From Porticoccus sp041581635 (lineage in GTDB: Bacteria > Pseudomonadota > Gammaproteobacteria > Pseudomonadales > Porticoccaceae), in the NCBI GenBank assembly GCA_041581635.1, contig JBFICW010000005.1, forward strand, positions 1 through 64,000: a DNA stretch of 64,000 nucleotides. Reading direction: 5' to 3'. The position numbers and the translations under genes are program-made. The notes below the pieces were generated by a model. That model saw nothing but the letters and a program-made list of their open reading frames with translations. It was not told the DNA's origin and searched no databases. The number at the start of each line of letters is the position of its first letter. The stretch's first letter is position 1. This document shows, piece after piece, positions 1 to 9,017 of this stretch.

Positions 1-290
1 CATGAAAACCTGATTTGTGTTGTTGCACACTTGCCATTATAGACACTCAATTAAGATGAAATGGCTATCCTTGCCTTACACTTAAGGTTAATTTTTTACG
101 TACAGCGCACGTATTTCACAGTTATGGCGTAATTAGGATTCACAGAGTATGTCGCAGAATATTGATGAGCAGTACTACCATTAATGACTGAGAACAAAGC
201 CCTTGAAGAACTTCCTCATAACCACCCCTTCCATTGATACAAAACACATCTCAGAGCGGTACAAAAAGTAATCCTGGCAGAACAAAGATT
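1..290. other. Gene-free left edge, possible leftward promoter
   Basis: No convincing coding region is present downstream of ispF to the window edge. On the minus strand a perfect TATAAT hexamer reads leftward at 41-36, and an ATG lies at 3-1 with AGG a few bases before it. This could be the promoter and first codon of a gene lying beyond the left edge, but no good -35 element is apparent. Nothing else is visible. Confidence 0.25.
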
Positions 291-767
291 TTAATTTATC
301 TGGTTCAGCATAACCACCGTTTGACAGGCTATTCCTTCCCTTCGCCCCTCAAAGCCCAACTTTTCTGTAGTCGTTGCCTTGACGTTAATCTGGCCTGGGT
401 TACAACAGCAATCAGCTGCAAGATTGGATACCATTTGTTCGACATAGGGTGACATTTTGGGTGCTTGAGCAATGATCGTCATATCAGCGTTAACCAGATA
501 GTAGCCTTTGCTATTGATCAGGGAAATCACTTCACGCAATAACCCCCGACTATCTGCTCCACTATAACGCGCATCGGTATCGGGAAAATGTCGGCCAATA
601 TCACCAAGCGCCGCAGCCCCCAGCAGAGCATCACATAATGCATGAATCAGCACGTCGCCATCGGAATGAGCAACCAAACCACGTTCATAGGGAATGGTTA
701 CACCACCAAGCACTATATGATCGCCCGCGCCAAAGGCGTGAACATCGTAGCCTTGCCCTACTCTCAT
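291..767 (-). CDS. ispF: 2-C-methyl-D-erythritol 2,4-cyclodiphosphate synthase (IspF)
   Basis: IspF cyclises CDP-methylerythritol 2-phosphate to the cyclodiphosphate with loss of CMP, the fifth step of the MEP isoprenoid pathway in the cytoplasm. The reading frame extends further upstream, but the family's N-terminus starts MRVGQGYDVHAFG, so the ATG at 767 is chosen, giving 158 residues, the normal size. Asp8 and His10 of the zinc site are visible, as are the HSDGDVLIHA segment and the C-terminal KATTTEKLGFEGR segment. It starts one base after the ispD stop, so the two are co-translated. No terminator is obvious after it. Confidence 0.96.
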   Translation of the reverse strand: MRVGQGYDVHAFGAGDHIVLGGVTIPYERGLVAHSDGDVLIHALCDALLGAAALGDIGRHFPDTDARYSGADSRGLLREVISLINSKGYYLVNADMTIIAQAPKMSPYVEQMVSNLAADCCCNPGQINVKATTTEKLGFEGRREGIACQTVVMLNQIN

Positions 768-768
768 C

Positions 769-1464
769 TTATTGTTGCTCCTGCTGGTAGGCCATAATTG
801 CCCGGGCAATAGCGATATCCTCAGACCGCGTAATCTTAATGTTATCTCTACTTCCCTCAACCACTTGAGGGGTATAACCCAGTTTTTCAACTGCCGCAGC
901 TTCATCTGTGGGCTGCCATTGATCACGCTTAGCTGTTTTCAAACTCCAACTCAACAGTCCGTATCGAAACATCTGTGGCGTCTGTGCCGCCCATAACTGG
1001 CTACGGTCTTCCGTCGACTCGATATCCCGACTGTTCAAGACCCGCTTGACGGTATCACTAACCGGCGTTGCCAATACACCGCCTACACCGTGGTCTTTCA
1101 GTTGATCTAGCAACTTATTGATGTCAGACACCCTGACACAGGGACGAGCCACATCATGTACCAAGACCCAATCATCGGCTTGGGCTTCACGGTATAAACA
1201 TTCCAGTGCCAGACGCACAGAATCAACTCGTTCCTCTCCACCATGAACCGTCCTGATTCGGGGGTGCTCAAAAATTTCCAATTGCTGCCAGCGGCTATCT
1301 TCCTTATTTACTGCAACCAGAACAATAGATGAGCCTATAGCTAACAAACGCTTTAGGGTATGTTCTATGACAGTGGCTTCATCTAACAACTGGTATTGCT
1401 TTGGAAGAGCGCCACCAAAACGACGACCGGTCCCAGCTGCGGGCACAATAATCCAGAGGCTCAC
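769..1464 (-). CDS. ispD: 2-C-methyl-D-erythritol 4-phosphate cytidylyltransferase (IspD)
   Basis: IspD joins CTP and methylerythritol 4-phosphate to give CDP-methylerythritol, the third MEP pathway step. The N-terminal nucleotide-binding loop PAAGTGRRFG (residues 8-17), the VHDVARPC segment and a C-terminal TDEAAAVE motif are typical. The start is a GTG overlapping the ftsB stop (GTGA), preceded by AAGGAACC. At 231 residues the length is normal. The order ftsB-ispD-ispF is the common gammaproteobacterial one. Confidence 0.96.
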   Translation of the reverse strand: MSLWIIVPAAGTGRRFGGALPKQYQLLDEATVIEHTLKRLLAIGSSIVLVAVNKEDSRWQQLEIFEHPRIRTVHGGEERVDSVRLALECLYREAQADDWVLVHDVARPCVRVSDINKLLDQLKDHGVGGVLATPVSDTVKRVLNSRDIESTEDRSQLWAAQTPQMFRYGLLSWSLKTAKRDQWQPTDEAAAVEKLGYTPQVVEGSRDNIKITRSEDIAIARAIMAYQQEQQ

Positions 1465-1742
1465 TTCGGTTCCTTGTCTACTACCATGTAAAAAGTCTCG
1501 CCGTCCTTGACCATACCAAGATCAACCCTGGCGCGCTCTTCAACACTCTCCAACCCATCTTTCAAATCATTGACTTCACTGGCCAAAATACTATTGCGCT
1601 CCTTAAATCCTTGATTCTCCAACCGCTGGCTTTCAACTTCACGATGTAGCATCTGTTTTTGAGCCAGGCTGCCCTCACCCACCCACAGTCGATATTGCAG
1701 GAAGAGGAAAAGAACAATAAGAACTGCCAATAGCCAACGCAT
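1461..1742 (-). CDS. ftsB: Cell division protein FtsB
   Basis: FtsB is a small bitopic inner-membrane protein that binds FtsL and FtsQ at the divisome and helps activate septal peptidoglycan synthesis. This 93-residue protein shows one N-terminal membrane segment (about residues 3-20, LLAVLIVLFLFLQ), a coiled-coil stretch (about 28-70) and the conserved ERARVDLGMVKDGE region near the C-terminus. It overlaps ispD by four bases. The preceding gene, eno, is separated by a terminator, so ftsB-ispD-ispF is probably its own transcription unit. Confidence 0.95.
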   Translation of the reverse strand: MRWLLAVLIVLFLFLQYRLWVGEGSLAQKQMLHREVESQRLENQGFKERNSILASEVNDLKDGLESVEERARVDLGMVKDGETFYMVVDKEPK

Positions 1743-1820
1743 AGTCAGATTCTACAGAACAAAGTAACGAACGTCAGTGCTAGGCAAAATGAGCTAAACG
1801 AGGATAAAGCATTGTAGGAA

Positions 1821-1858
1821 AATATCATCAGGGATCGTTTCTCACCCCTGATGATATT
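1821..1858 (-). terminator. Rho-independent terminator after eno
   Basis: A perfect 13-bp inverted repeat (1821-1833 with 1846-1858, arm AATATCATCAGGG) has a 12-base loop, and the minus-strand transcript leaves it through TTTT. It lies 28 bases after the eno stop and separates eno from ftsB-ispD-ispF. The symmetry may also allow termination in the other direction. Confidence 0.8.
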
Positions 1859-1886
1859 AATGACTTAGAACTAGCGAGAAAGAGGA

Positions 1887-3176
1887 TTATGACTTAAATT
1901 CATCGCGACCACGATAGGGGGCTGTTCCACCCAGCTCTGCTTCAATGCGTAGTAAACGATTATATTTAGCCACACGGTCTGAGCGACACAGCGAACCGGT
2001 TTTGATTTGGCCAGCTGATGTAGCCACTGCCAAATCAGCGATAGTGGTGTCTTCTGTTTCACCTGAACGGTGAGAAATCACCACAGAGTAACCCGCATCT
2101 TTTGCCATTTGAATGGCATCCAGCGTTTCAGAAAGAGAACCAATTTGATTAAATTTAATCAGAATCGAATTGGCAACACCTGTATCAATACCTCTTTGAA
2201 GAATTTTGGTATTGGTTACAAATAAGTCATCGCCAACTAATTGAACTCGACTGCCCAGTTTTTCTGTTTGATATTTCCAGCCATCCCAATCAGATTCATC
2301 CTGACCGTCCTCAATAGAAATAATGGGGTATTGATCGCACAATTCTGCCAGAAAATCACTGAATCCTTCTGCGCTGTATACCTTGCCTTCACCGGAAAGG
2401 TTGTATTGACCATCTTTATAAAATTCTGATGAGGCACAATCCAGCGCCAAAGTGACATCTTCACCCAAGACGTAACCCGCCGCTTCAACAGCCTCTTTAA
2501 TAATGGCAAGTGCATCTGCATTAGACGCCAAGTTAGGCGCAAAACCACCCTCGTCACCAACAGCAGTGTTTAACCCTTTACTACTGAGTACGCTCTTCAA
2601 GGAGTGGAAAATTTCCGCCCCCACGCGAAGCGCTTCGGTAAATGTTTTGGCAGATACCGGCTGAATCATAAACTCCTGAATATCAACATTGTTATCGGCA
2701 TGTTCGCCACCGTTGATAATGTTCATCATTGGTACTGGCATGCTGTATTGACCAGCCGTACCGTTAATTTCTGCAATATGTGCGTAGAGAGGAATACCCT
2801 TGTCTTGAGCGGCTGCTTTAGCAGCAGCCAGAGATACCGCAAGAATGGCATTTGCACCGAGTTTTTCTTTATTCTCAGTACCATCGGCATCAATCATTAG
2901 CTGATCTAATGTACGCTGATCTGTCACTTCTTTACCGATCAACAACTCTCTTATCGTAGTATTAATATTCGCAACTGCAGTTAATACACCTTTACCCATA
3001 TAGCGGCTTTTGTCGCCATCGCGTAATTCCAGTGCTTCACGAGTACCTGTGGACGCGCCTGAAGGCGCACATGCTGAACCAACAATGCCATTTTCGAGAA
3101 TAACATCGGCTTCAACTGTTGGGTTCCCACGAGAATCAAGTACTTCGTATGCGTGAATGTCTGCAATATTGCTCAT
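1887..3176 (-). CDS. eno: Enolase
   Basis: Enolase interconverts 2-phosphoglycerate and phosphoenolpyruvate in glycolysis and gluconeogenesis; in gammaproteobacteria it is also a component of the RNA degradosome. The protein has 429 residues, the usual length. Visible signatures are GASTGTREALELRDGD near the N-terminus, the catalytic-lysine region KFNQIGSLSET and SHRSGETEDTTIADLAV. The ATG at 3176 is preceded by GGAGAG. It follows kdsA by 111 bases and ends in a strong hairpin. Confidence 0.98.
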   Translation of the reverse strand: MSNIADIHAYEVLDSRGNPTVEADVILENGIVGSACAPSGASTGTREALELRDGDKSRYMGKGVLTAVANINTTIRELLIGKEVTDQRTLDQLMIDADGTENKEKLGANAILAVSLAAAKAAAQDKGIPLYAHIAEINGTAGQYSMPVPMMNIINGGEHADNNVDIQEFMIQPVSAKTFTEALRVGAEIFHSLKSVLSSKGLNTAVGDEGGFAPNLASNADALAIIKEAVEAAGYVLGEDVTLALDCASSEFYKDGQYNLSGEGKVYSAEGFSDFLAELCDQYPIISIEDGQDESDWDGWKYQTEKLGSRVQLVGDDLFVTNTKILQRGIDTGVANSILIKFNQIGSLSETLDAIQMAKDAGYSVVISHRSGETEDTTIADLAVATSAGQIKTGSLCRSDRVAKYNRLLRIEAELGGTAPYRGRDEFKS

Positions 3177-3247
3177 TTATCTCTCCGTTTTAAAGCTGCG
3201 GCATAAACCGGCTTTGTTTGTATTTTTCAGGTTTTTCAAATTAACCG

Positions 3248-3272
3248 GATAAGCAATTTTGACCTGCTTATC
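3248..3272 (-). other. Hairpin in the kdsA-eno intergenic region
   Basis: Arms GATAAGCA (3248-3255) and TGCTTATC (3265-3272) are perfectly complementary around a nine-base loop, shortly after the kdsA stop. No U-tract follows on the minus strand, so it is more likely an mRNA-stability or processing hairpin than a classical terminator. Its function is not established. Confidence 0.35.
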
Positions 3273-3287
3273 TCAACATCCCTCAGC

Positions 3288-4160
3288 CTAATAAATAGGA
3301 AGTTCAGGCTGAGATTTAATCAGTTCATCGATAGACTTCACTTGGGACAAAAATGGCTCCAGCATGTCCAATGGCAGCGCACTGGGGCCATCACACTTGG
3401 CATTATCCGGGTCGGGGTGAGCTTCTAAAAATAAACCTGCCAGCCCTACCGCCATGCCAGCACGAGCCAACTCCGCGACCTGATGGCGCCGACCACCAGA
3501 AGCCGCGCCCATGGGATCACGACACTGCAATGCATGAGTGACATCAAAAATAAGTGGCAGGCCGCTACTGACTTCTTTCATAGTACGGAACCCAAGCATA
3601 TCCACCACAAGGTTGTCGTACCCCATACATGAGCCGCGTTCACAGAGCATGATTTTATCGTTGCCACACTCGCGAAATTTATCCACGATGTTGCCCATTT
3701 GTGATGGGCTTAAAAACTGTGGTTTTTTCACATTAATGACAGCGCCGGTCTCGGCCATGGCTTTTACCAAATCAGTTTGGCGAGCCAGGAATGCCGGTAG
3801 TTGAATGACATCACAGATATCGGCAACTGGTTGTGCCTGATAAATTTCGTGTACATCAGTGATAACCGGCACATTAAACGTTTTCTTTATTTCTTCAAAA
3901 ATCCTCAACCCTTCATCGAGTCCGGGGCCACGATAGGAATGAATCGAAGATCGGTTCGCCTTGTCAAACGAAGCCTTGAAAACGTAGGGAATACCGAGTT
4001 TATTGGTGACATTGACATAGTGTTCAGCCACTTGCATCGCAAGGTCACGTGACTCAAGCACGTTCATACCAGCAAATAATACAAAGGGCCTGTCATTGGC
4101 GACAGGAATTCCACTGACATCAATCGACACACTTGGAACTGGCTGTCGCAACTCAGACAT
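3288..4160 (-). CDS. kdsA: 3-deoxy-8-phosphooctulonate synthase (KdsA)
   Basis: KdsA condenses phosphoenolpyruvate with arabinose 5-phosphate to form Kdo 8-phosphate, the precursor of the lipopolysaccharide inner core. The 290-residue protein carries the family landmarks FVLFAGMNVLESRDLA, FKASFDKANRSS, NVKKPQFLSP, CERGSCMGYDNLVVD, FDVTHALQ and EAHPDPDNAKCDGPSA. It begins two bases after the pyrG stop, so pyrG-kdsA and probably eno are one transcription unit. Confidence 0.97.
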   Translation of the reverse strand: MSELRQPVPSVSIDVSGIPVANDRPFVLFAGMNVLESRDLAMQVAEHYVNVTNKLGIPYVFKASFDKANRSSIHSYRGPGLDEGLRIFEEIKKTFNVPVITDVHEIYQAQPVADICDVIQLPAFLARQTDLVKAMAETGAVINVKKPQFLSPSQMGNIVDKFRECGNDKIMLCERGSCMGYDNLVVDMLGFRTMKEVSSGLPLIFDVTHALQCRDPMGAASGGRRHQVAELARAGMAVGLAGLFLEAHPDPDNAKCDGPSALPLDMLEPFLSQVKSIDELIKSQPELPIY

Positions 4161-4162
4161 AC

Positions 4163-5791
4163 TTAGGCTCCCTTCTTAGCCTGTGTTAAGGCCGCTTTCA
4201 CGAAACTAGTGAATAATCGGTGTCCATGACGGGGCGTAGAAGTAAATTCCGGGTGAAACTGACAAGCAAAGAACCACGGGTGGTCGGGAATTTCCACAAT
4301 TTCAACCAGTGTTTTGTTCTCTGACCAGCCCCCCACCAGCAAACCGGCCTCCTCTAATTTAGGCACATAGTTGTTATTGACTTCGTAACGGTGGCGGTGA
4401 CGCTCAAAGATTTCATCTGCGCCATAGATCTCCTTGGCCATAGAACCATCAACCAAATAACTTGTTTGGGTCCCAAGCCGCATGGTTCCACCCATATCAG
4501 AATCTTTACTGCGTTTTTCGACATTGCCCTCGGTATCTATCCACTCGGTAATCAGTCCAATCACTGGATCTTTCGTTGCTGAATCAAACTCAGTGCTATT
4601 AGCACCTGCCAGGCCGCAGACATTTCGAGCAAATTCAATCATCGCAACCTGCATACCCAAACAGATACCAAGGTATGGAACCTTATTAACACGGGCATAA
4701 TTAACGGCTTTAATCTTGCCTTCAACACCCCGTATACCAAAGCCTCCCGGCACCAAGACTGCGTCACACCCCTCCAGTAAAGACATATCTTTTTCAAGAT
4801 CTTCAGAGTCGATATAGCGCACATTTACTTTTGCCTGATTACGGATACCGGCATGTATTAGCGCTTCGTTGAGAGATTTATAAGCATCCAGAAGCTCCAT
4901 ATATTTGCCGACCATGGCAATGGTTACTTCGTGGTGTGGGTTTGACTGGGTTTCCACCACCCAATCCCAATCACTCAGGTCTGCCTCGCCACAATCCAGG
5001 TGCAGCTTTTCCACGACGATCTGATCTAACCCGCGGGTCTTTAGGTCGCGAGGAATGGCGTAAATGGTCTTGGCATCCAGCAAAGTGACGACGGCACGTT
5101 CTTCCACATTGGTGAACAGCGCGATTTTCTTCCGCTGCCCTTCATCGAGCTCAACTTGAGAGCGACACAACAAAATATCGGGCTGAAGACCGATAGAACG
5201 TAACTCCTTGACGGAGTGCTGAGTTGGTTTTGTTTTTGTTTCGCCAGCGGTAGCAATGTAGGGCACCAGTGTAAGGTGCATCAAGATGGATCGACTGGAA
5301 CCCAACTCCACTTTTAGTTGGCGAATGGCTTCAAGAAAAGGTTGAGACTCGATATCACCTACTGTGCCACCAACTTCTACAATAGCGACATCATGGCCTT
5401 CGCCACCAGCAAGTACTCGGCGTTTTATTTCATCTGTTACATGAGGGATAACCTGCACGGTACCCCCCAAATAATCACCTCGTCGTTCCCGGCGCAAAAT
5501 TGTTTCGTAAACTTTACCGCTGGTAAAATTATTACGCTTACTCATCTTAGACGATAGGAAGCGCTCGTAATGCCCTAAGTCGAGGTCTGTCTCAGCACCA
5601 TCTTCGGTGACAAAAACCTCTCCGTGCTGGAAGGGACTCATCGTACCTGGATCTACATTCAGATACGGATCCAGTTTTAGAATGGTCACATTGAGACCGT
5701 GGGCCTCAAGAATTGTGCCCAGTGACGCCGAGGCAATACCCTTCCCTAAAGAAGATACAACACCGCCCGTAACAAAAATATAACGTGTCAT
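4163..5791 (-). CDS. pyrG: CTP synthase
   Basis: PyrG aminates UTP to CTP with glutamine-derived ammonia and ATP. The 542-residue protein has the N-terminal amidoligase domain (start MTRYIFVTGGVVSSLGKG, with the GKGIASASLG loop) and a C-terminal class I glutamine amidotransferase domain from about residue 290. Its nucleophile lies in LGICLGMQ (about 380) and the His/Glu pair in FHPEFTS near the end. GGAAGGG precedes the start codon. The neighbours eno and kdsA match Pseudomonas order. Confidence 0.98.
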   Translation of the reverse strand: MTRYIFVTGGVVSSLGKGIASASLGTILEAHGLNVTILKLDPYLNVDPGTMSPFQHGEVFVTEDGAETDLDLGHYERFLSSKMSKRNNFTSGKVYETILRRERRGDYLGGTVQVIPHVTDEIKRRVLAGGEGHDVAIVEVGGTVGDIESQPFLEAIRQLKVELGSSRSILMHLTLVPYIATAGETKTKPTQHSVKELRSIGLQPDILLCRSQVELDEGQRKKIALFTNVEERAVVTLLDAKTIYAIPRDLKTRGLDQIVVEKLHLDCGEADLSDWDWVVETQSNPHHEVTIAMVGKYMELLDAYKSLNEALIHAGIRNQAKVNVRYIDSEDLEKDMSLLEGCDAVLVPGGFGIRGVEGKIKAVNYARVNKVPYLGICLGMQVAMIEFARNVCGLAGANSTEFDSATKDPVIGLITEWIDTEGNVEKRSKDSDMGGTMRLGTQTSYLVDGSMAKEIYGADEIFERHRHRYEVNNNYVPKLEEAGLLVGGWSENKTLVEIVEIPDHPWFFACQFHPEFTSTPRHGHRLFTSFVKAALTQAKKGA

Positions 5792-5963
5792 TTAGACCCT
5801 TCCAAACACTTTTAAATATCACTTAAAAATATGCTGAACAGCAGGTAAGTCTTTGAAAAGAGAGGCCATTTTGGTTGCTTATCCCGCAACATGCAGACCG
5901 AGACTCATCTCTCTCAAGATGGGGCGCCAGACTACCAGAAACCCCATAAATGCTCAATCTAAA

Positions 5964-7292
5964 TTACTGGAGAAAACGCCATTCAATGACTAAGCCCACC
6001 TCACTTTCTCCAACAGAAAATTCATCACACACCCACAGATCACCTACTGCTGCCAACTGATCCTGTATATAAATTAGCGGAATTCGATTTCTCAACCAAG
6101 GCTCTAATCCATATTCCTGAAAAAGCTTCTTCAGTGAATTAGATCCGCTGCGGCCGAGGGGTTTACAGCGCTCACCCCCAACTCTAAAACGGATTTCCAC
6201 TGCGTCACCTTTCGATAGCTTCAGCCCTTTTCCCTGCTCTAAAGTCATGGAGAGCTGACTGTTGTCGGGCAAGGATAAAACCTCCCCTACGCGCCACTCA
6301 ATAGAAGACGGTAATTGGTCCGGGGCATCCAGATCTATTGGCAACAGGTAAAGCCTTCGATGAAAACGGCGTAGCTGTACTCCGGCCCAAATGACTAACG
6401 GCTCGGCGTCCTCTCGAGCAGGTAATAACTCATGCAATATGGTTTCAACAATCCGATGCCCCGGCTGCGGCAATCCATGCTGCCCAGCCCAATGCCTAAG
6501 GAGATTGCCCTGACGCAAGAAATCCAATGTCATCATGGGGTCGAGCGCAATACTCCAACCAATCCGCTCAGCTCTCTCGTAAACTGCGATCAGATCCTGT
6601 GCGGCCAATATTTCTGCCAGCTGATCAGACTCTCCACATAATGCAGAAGAATGAGCAACTCTAGGACAATAATCAGGCCAACGTTCTGCTATCACAGGAA
6701 CAACTTTTTGGCGTATAAAATTTCGATCAAAGGACAGATCCTGATTACTTTCATCCTCGATCCAGTTTAAATTTTCTGCCCTTGCATACACCTCCAATTC
6801 CGCACGAGTGTACGACAGCAATGGACGCAACAATTCACCCTTACCCAATGACCGGACTTTCGGCATCCCCGCCAGCCCTTTGGGGCCACTTCCACGCAAC
6901 AATCGATAAAGCACTGTTTCTACCTGATCATCGGCATGATGTGCCATTAACAATAAATCTGAGGGTGACAAAAGTTTCTCAAAGACAGCATAACGCGCAT
7001 CTCGAGCCGCCTGCTCCAACCCCTGGCCATCATTATCAACAGAGACGGTTTCGGCCAGCATAACGACACCCAGCTCATCACAACGAGACTGACAGTGTTG
7101 CTGCCATGTATGAGCATTCTTGGACAATTGATGGTTAATATGAATTGCTGTTATTGTTTCTGCCCCCAATAGCTTTACCACTGCCTGCAGGAGTACATGG
7201 GAATCCATTCCGCCACTATAGGCAAGATAACAGTGGTTGGCCTTTCGGATTTTTGGGATATGAGAGGCGAGGTAATCTGGGGAAAATGGCAT
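5964..7292 (-). CDS. tilS: tRNA(Ile)-lysidine synthase (TilS)
   Basis: TilS adds lysine to C34 of the CAU-anticodon isoleucine tRNA, changing its codon specificity from AUG to AUA. The ATP-pyrophosphatase loop SGGMDS is at residues 26-31, followed by HHADDQVETVLYRLLRGSG and NFIRQKVVP. The C-terminal domain, with GGERCKPLGRSGSNSLKKLFQE, is the tRNA-binding part seen in the long form. At 442 residues it is the E. coli-type length. It lies 172 bases upstream of pyrG. Confidence 0.95.
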   Translation of the reverse strand: MPFSPDYLASHIPKIRKANHCYLAYSGGMDSHVLLQAVVKLLGAETITAIHINHQLSKNAHTWQQHCQSRCDELGVVMLAETVSVDNDGQGLEQAARDARYAVFEKLLSPSDLLLMAHHADDQVETVLYRLLRGSGPKGLAGMPKVRSLGKGELLRPLLSYTRAELEVYARAENLNWIEDESNQDLSFDRNFIRQKVVPVIAERWPDYCPRVAHSSALCGESDQLAEILAAQDLIAVYERAERIGWSIALDPMMTLDFLRQGNLLRHWAGQHGLPQPGHRIVETILHELLPAREDAEPLVIWAGVQLRRFHRRLYLLPIDLDAPDQLPSSIEWRVGEVLSLPDNSQLSMTLEQGKGLKLSKGDAVEIRFRVGGERCKPLGRSGSNSLKKLFQEYGLEPWLRNRIPLIYIQDQLAAVGDLWVCDEFSVGESEVGLVIEWRFLQ

Positions 7293-7606
7293 GCTAACTC
7301 TTCAACCGATCATTAGAACTAAGCGTTATAAGATACGCAATAAGCACGAATATTAACAGTTTCACTTTATTGGAGTGATAAGAAACTCTTTCCAATACCC
7401 CCAGTCATTGGAGACTAGACTAACCGTATATTTACTGACTCTGTGCAGTTTTTGCCAATTCAGTGTCTATACTTAAGAACAAGCATCCAAACTGGTCAAT
7501 TCAGGTGGTATAAGCCGTCTGGAAAGGAGAAATAAATAGCAGCTTTGCAGCAGAGATTTCGGATACCAGAATGGACACTGACAGCAGATATCTTCAGGAG
7601 GTGTAA
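7293..7606. other. Divergent intergenic region between tilS and the GAF gene
   Basis: This 314-base stretch must hold the promoters of both divergent genes. The rightward gene has a near-perfect Shine-Dalgarno (AGGAGGTG) five bases before its ATG. An 11-codon frame starting at 7571 ends in the TAA directly before that ATG, but it has no ribosome-binding site of its own and may be chance. I could not identify convincing -35/-10 pairs. Confidence 0.3.
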
Positions 7607-8926
7607 ATGTCAGTAAAGCCCATCGACAAAACACCGAACTCGACTAAAAGGACGCAGCTGACACCGAGTGCACTCCAGCAAGAAAACGAAACTTTTCGTG
7701 GTAGTGGTGGTATCAGTGAGGGAAATCGGGCACTGGGGTTTAAGCCCGCATTCTATGATATGGAAACAGGTGTATCCCACCCCTCGTTATTCGCCAGTGG
7801 TTTGGAGGCACCCATGCATGTGCTGGATGGACTTCCTAGCGAACTGGTGGAGTCCCGTCTGGAAAACGGTAAGGTGGCGGCAGTAAAACCTGGGGTTATT
7901 TCTGGCTTTGTTCAAAGCAACCATTTTTATACGAGAGAACAAGCCGCGCTAGCCACCGCACAGTTAATTACCCGGACTCAAATGTTGAGTAATCCTCAAC
8001 AACACAATCAACTACTCGCGGCATGGGAACGATTTGTTCTCGATCAAGATTACCCTACGGATTTAATCCGCCCGGTAGTTGAAGACTCGTGGCGTCGCTG
8101 CCATCAATTTGCCCTTGATCCCGAACTACGCTACGCCCCCATCATCTCCGACAGGGGACAGCTAGAGTATTCACACTTCCTTCATTCAGACTTATTGAAT
8201 GCAGCCCGCCCCATATTAGAGCGAGCTAAAGAGCATTTGTATCGATCCGACAGCCTAATTCTTCTGTCTGATGCCAGCGGACTAATCCTCGACGTGAAAG
8301 CAGACCAGCATGTGATCGCAAGCGCGGGAGATATTAATTTGATTGAGGGGGGCATATGGAGTGAAGAAGTCGCAGGCACAAATGCTATTGGCACCGCACT
8401 AGCAGCGGCCGAGCCTGTACAACTTTACGGGGCCGAACATTTTTGTGCTGGCATCAAACACTGGACCTGCTCTGCCGATGTCATACGTGACCCTCATGAC
8501 GGAATGATTTTAGGCGCTGTAGATCTATCCGGCTTAACCGACTCCTATCAGAGAAACGCATTAGATTTCGCCATTATGGCTGCCCGCTTAATCGAAACAA
8601 ATTTAGCCAGCGAGTATTTTAGATCCCGAGAGCAGGTCATTGCAGCCACAAAGAATATGTTTGAAGGATGGAAGAATGAGGGACTCCTTGCCTTTGACAG
8701 GCGAGGCCGCCTGGTCAAGGCCAACCAGTTCGCACATCAGGCACTTGAAGAACTGGGTGCTGACTTAGTGATCACCCCACAATGTCGCGTTCCAGCTTTG
8801 GATCTTGATGTGTCACCCTTTACCAAGATAGAGACACCGAAATGGCTTGAAGAGCCATTGCGCCTTCCTATCAAACTCAAAGAGCATGAGGTCGGCACAC
8901 TTGTTGTTCTCTCGGTACATCATTGA
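7607..8926 (+). CDS. AcoR-like GAF/PAS regulatory protein lacking output domain
   Basis: The 439-residue protein looks like the sensory half of an AcoR-type sigma-54 activator. Residues about 48-113 form a small module ending FYTREQAA that I recall as a free-standing hypothetical protein in other proteobacteria. Residues about 155-170 hold the SWRRC signature that precedes AcoR-type GAF domains. The GAF domain (about 210-345) carries GTNAIGTALA (257-266), GAEHFC and HWTCSADVIRDP. A PAS-like segment (FDRRGRLVKANQ) follows at about 363-435. No AAA+ ATPase and no helix-turn-helix are present, so it cannot itself activate sigma-54 promoters in the usual way. It is the only rightward gene in the first 28 kb, which suggests insertion into a conserved tilS-accA interval. 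Ligand and partner are unknown. Confidence 0.75.
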   Translation: MSVKPIDKTPNSTKRTQLTPSALQQENETFRGSGGISEGNRALGFKPAFYDMETGVSHPSLFASGLEAPMHVLDGLPSELVESRLENGKVAAVKPGVISGFVQSNHFYTREQAALATAQLITRTQMLSNPQQHNQLLAAWERFVLDQDYPTDLIRPVVEDSWRRCHQFALDPELRYAPIISDRGQLEYSHFLHSDLLNAARPILERAKEHLYRSDSLILLSDASGLILDVKADQHVIASAGDINLIEGGIWSEEVAGTNAIGTALAAAEPVQLYGAEHFCAGIKHWTCSADVIRDPHDGMILGAVDLSGLTDSYQRNALDFAIMAARLIETNLASEYFRSREQVIAATKNMFEGWKNEGLLAFDRRGRLVKANQFAHQALEELGADLVITPQCRVPALDLDVSPFTKIETPKWLEEPLRLPIKLKEHEVGTLVVLSVHH

Positions 8927-9017
8927 TGTGAAGGTCAATCTTTCGAAAAATTACCGCTTCCCTGCCTGATAAACCCTCGACCAGATAAATACTTCCAAAT
9001 GAAGTAATGAAATATGA

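Noticed and set aside
234..452. A 72-codon plus-strand frame opposite ispF
   Set aside because: It is antisense to the conserved ispF coding sequence and has no recognisable features.
7571..7606. 11-codon leader peptide before the GAF gene
   Set aside because: Its stop abuts the real start codon, but it lacks a ribosome-binding site and any attenuation structure; probably chance.
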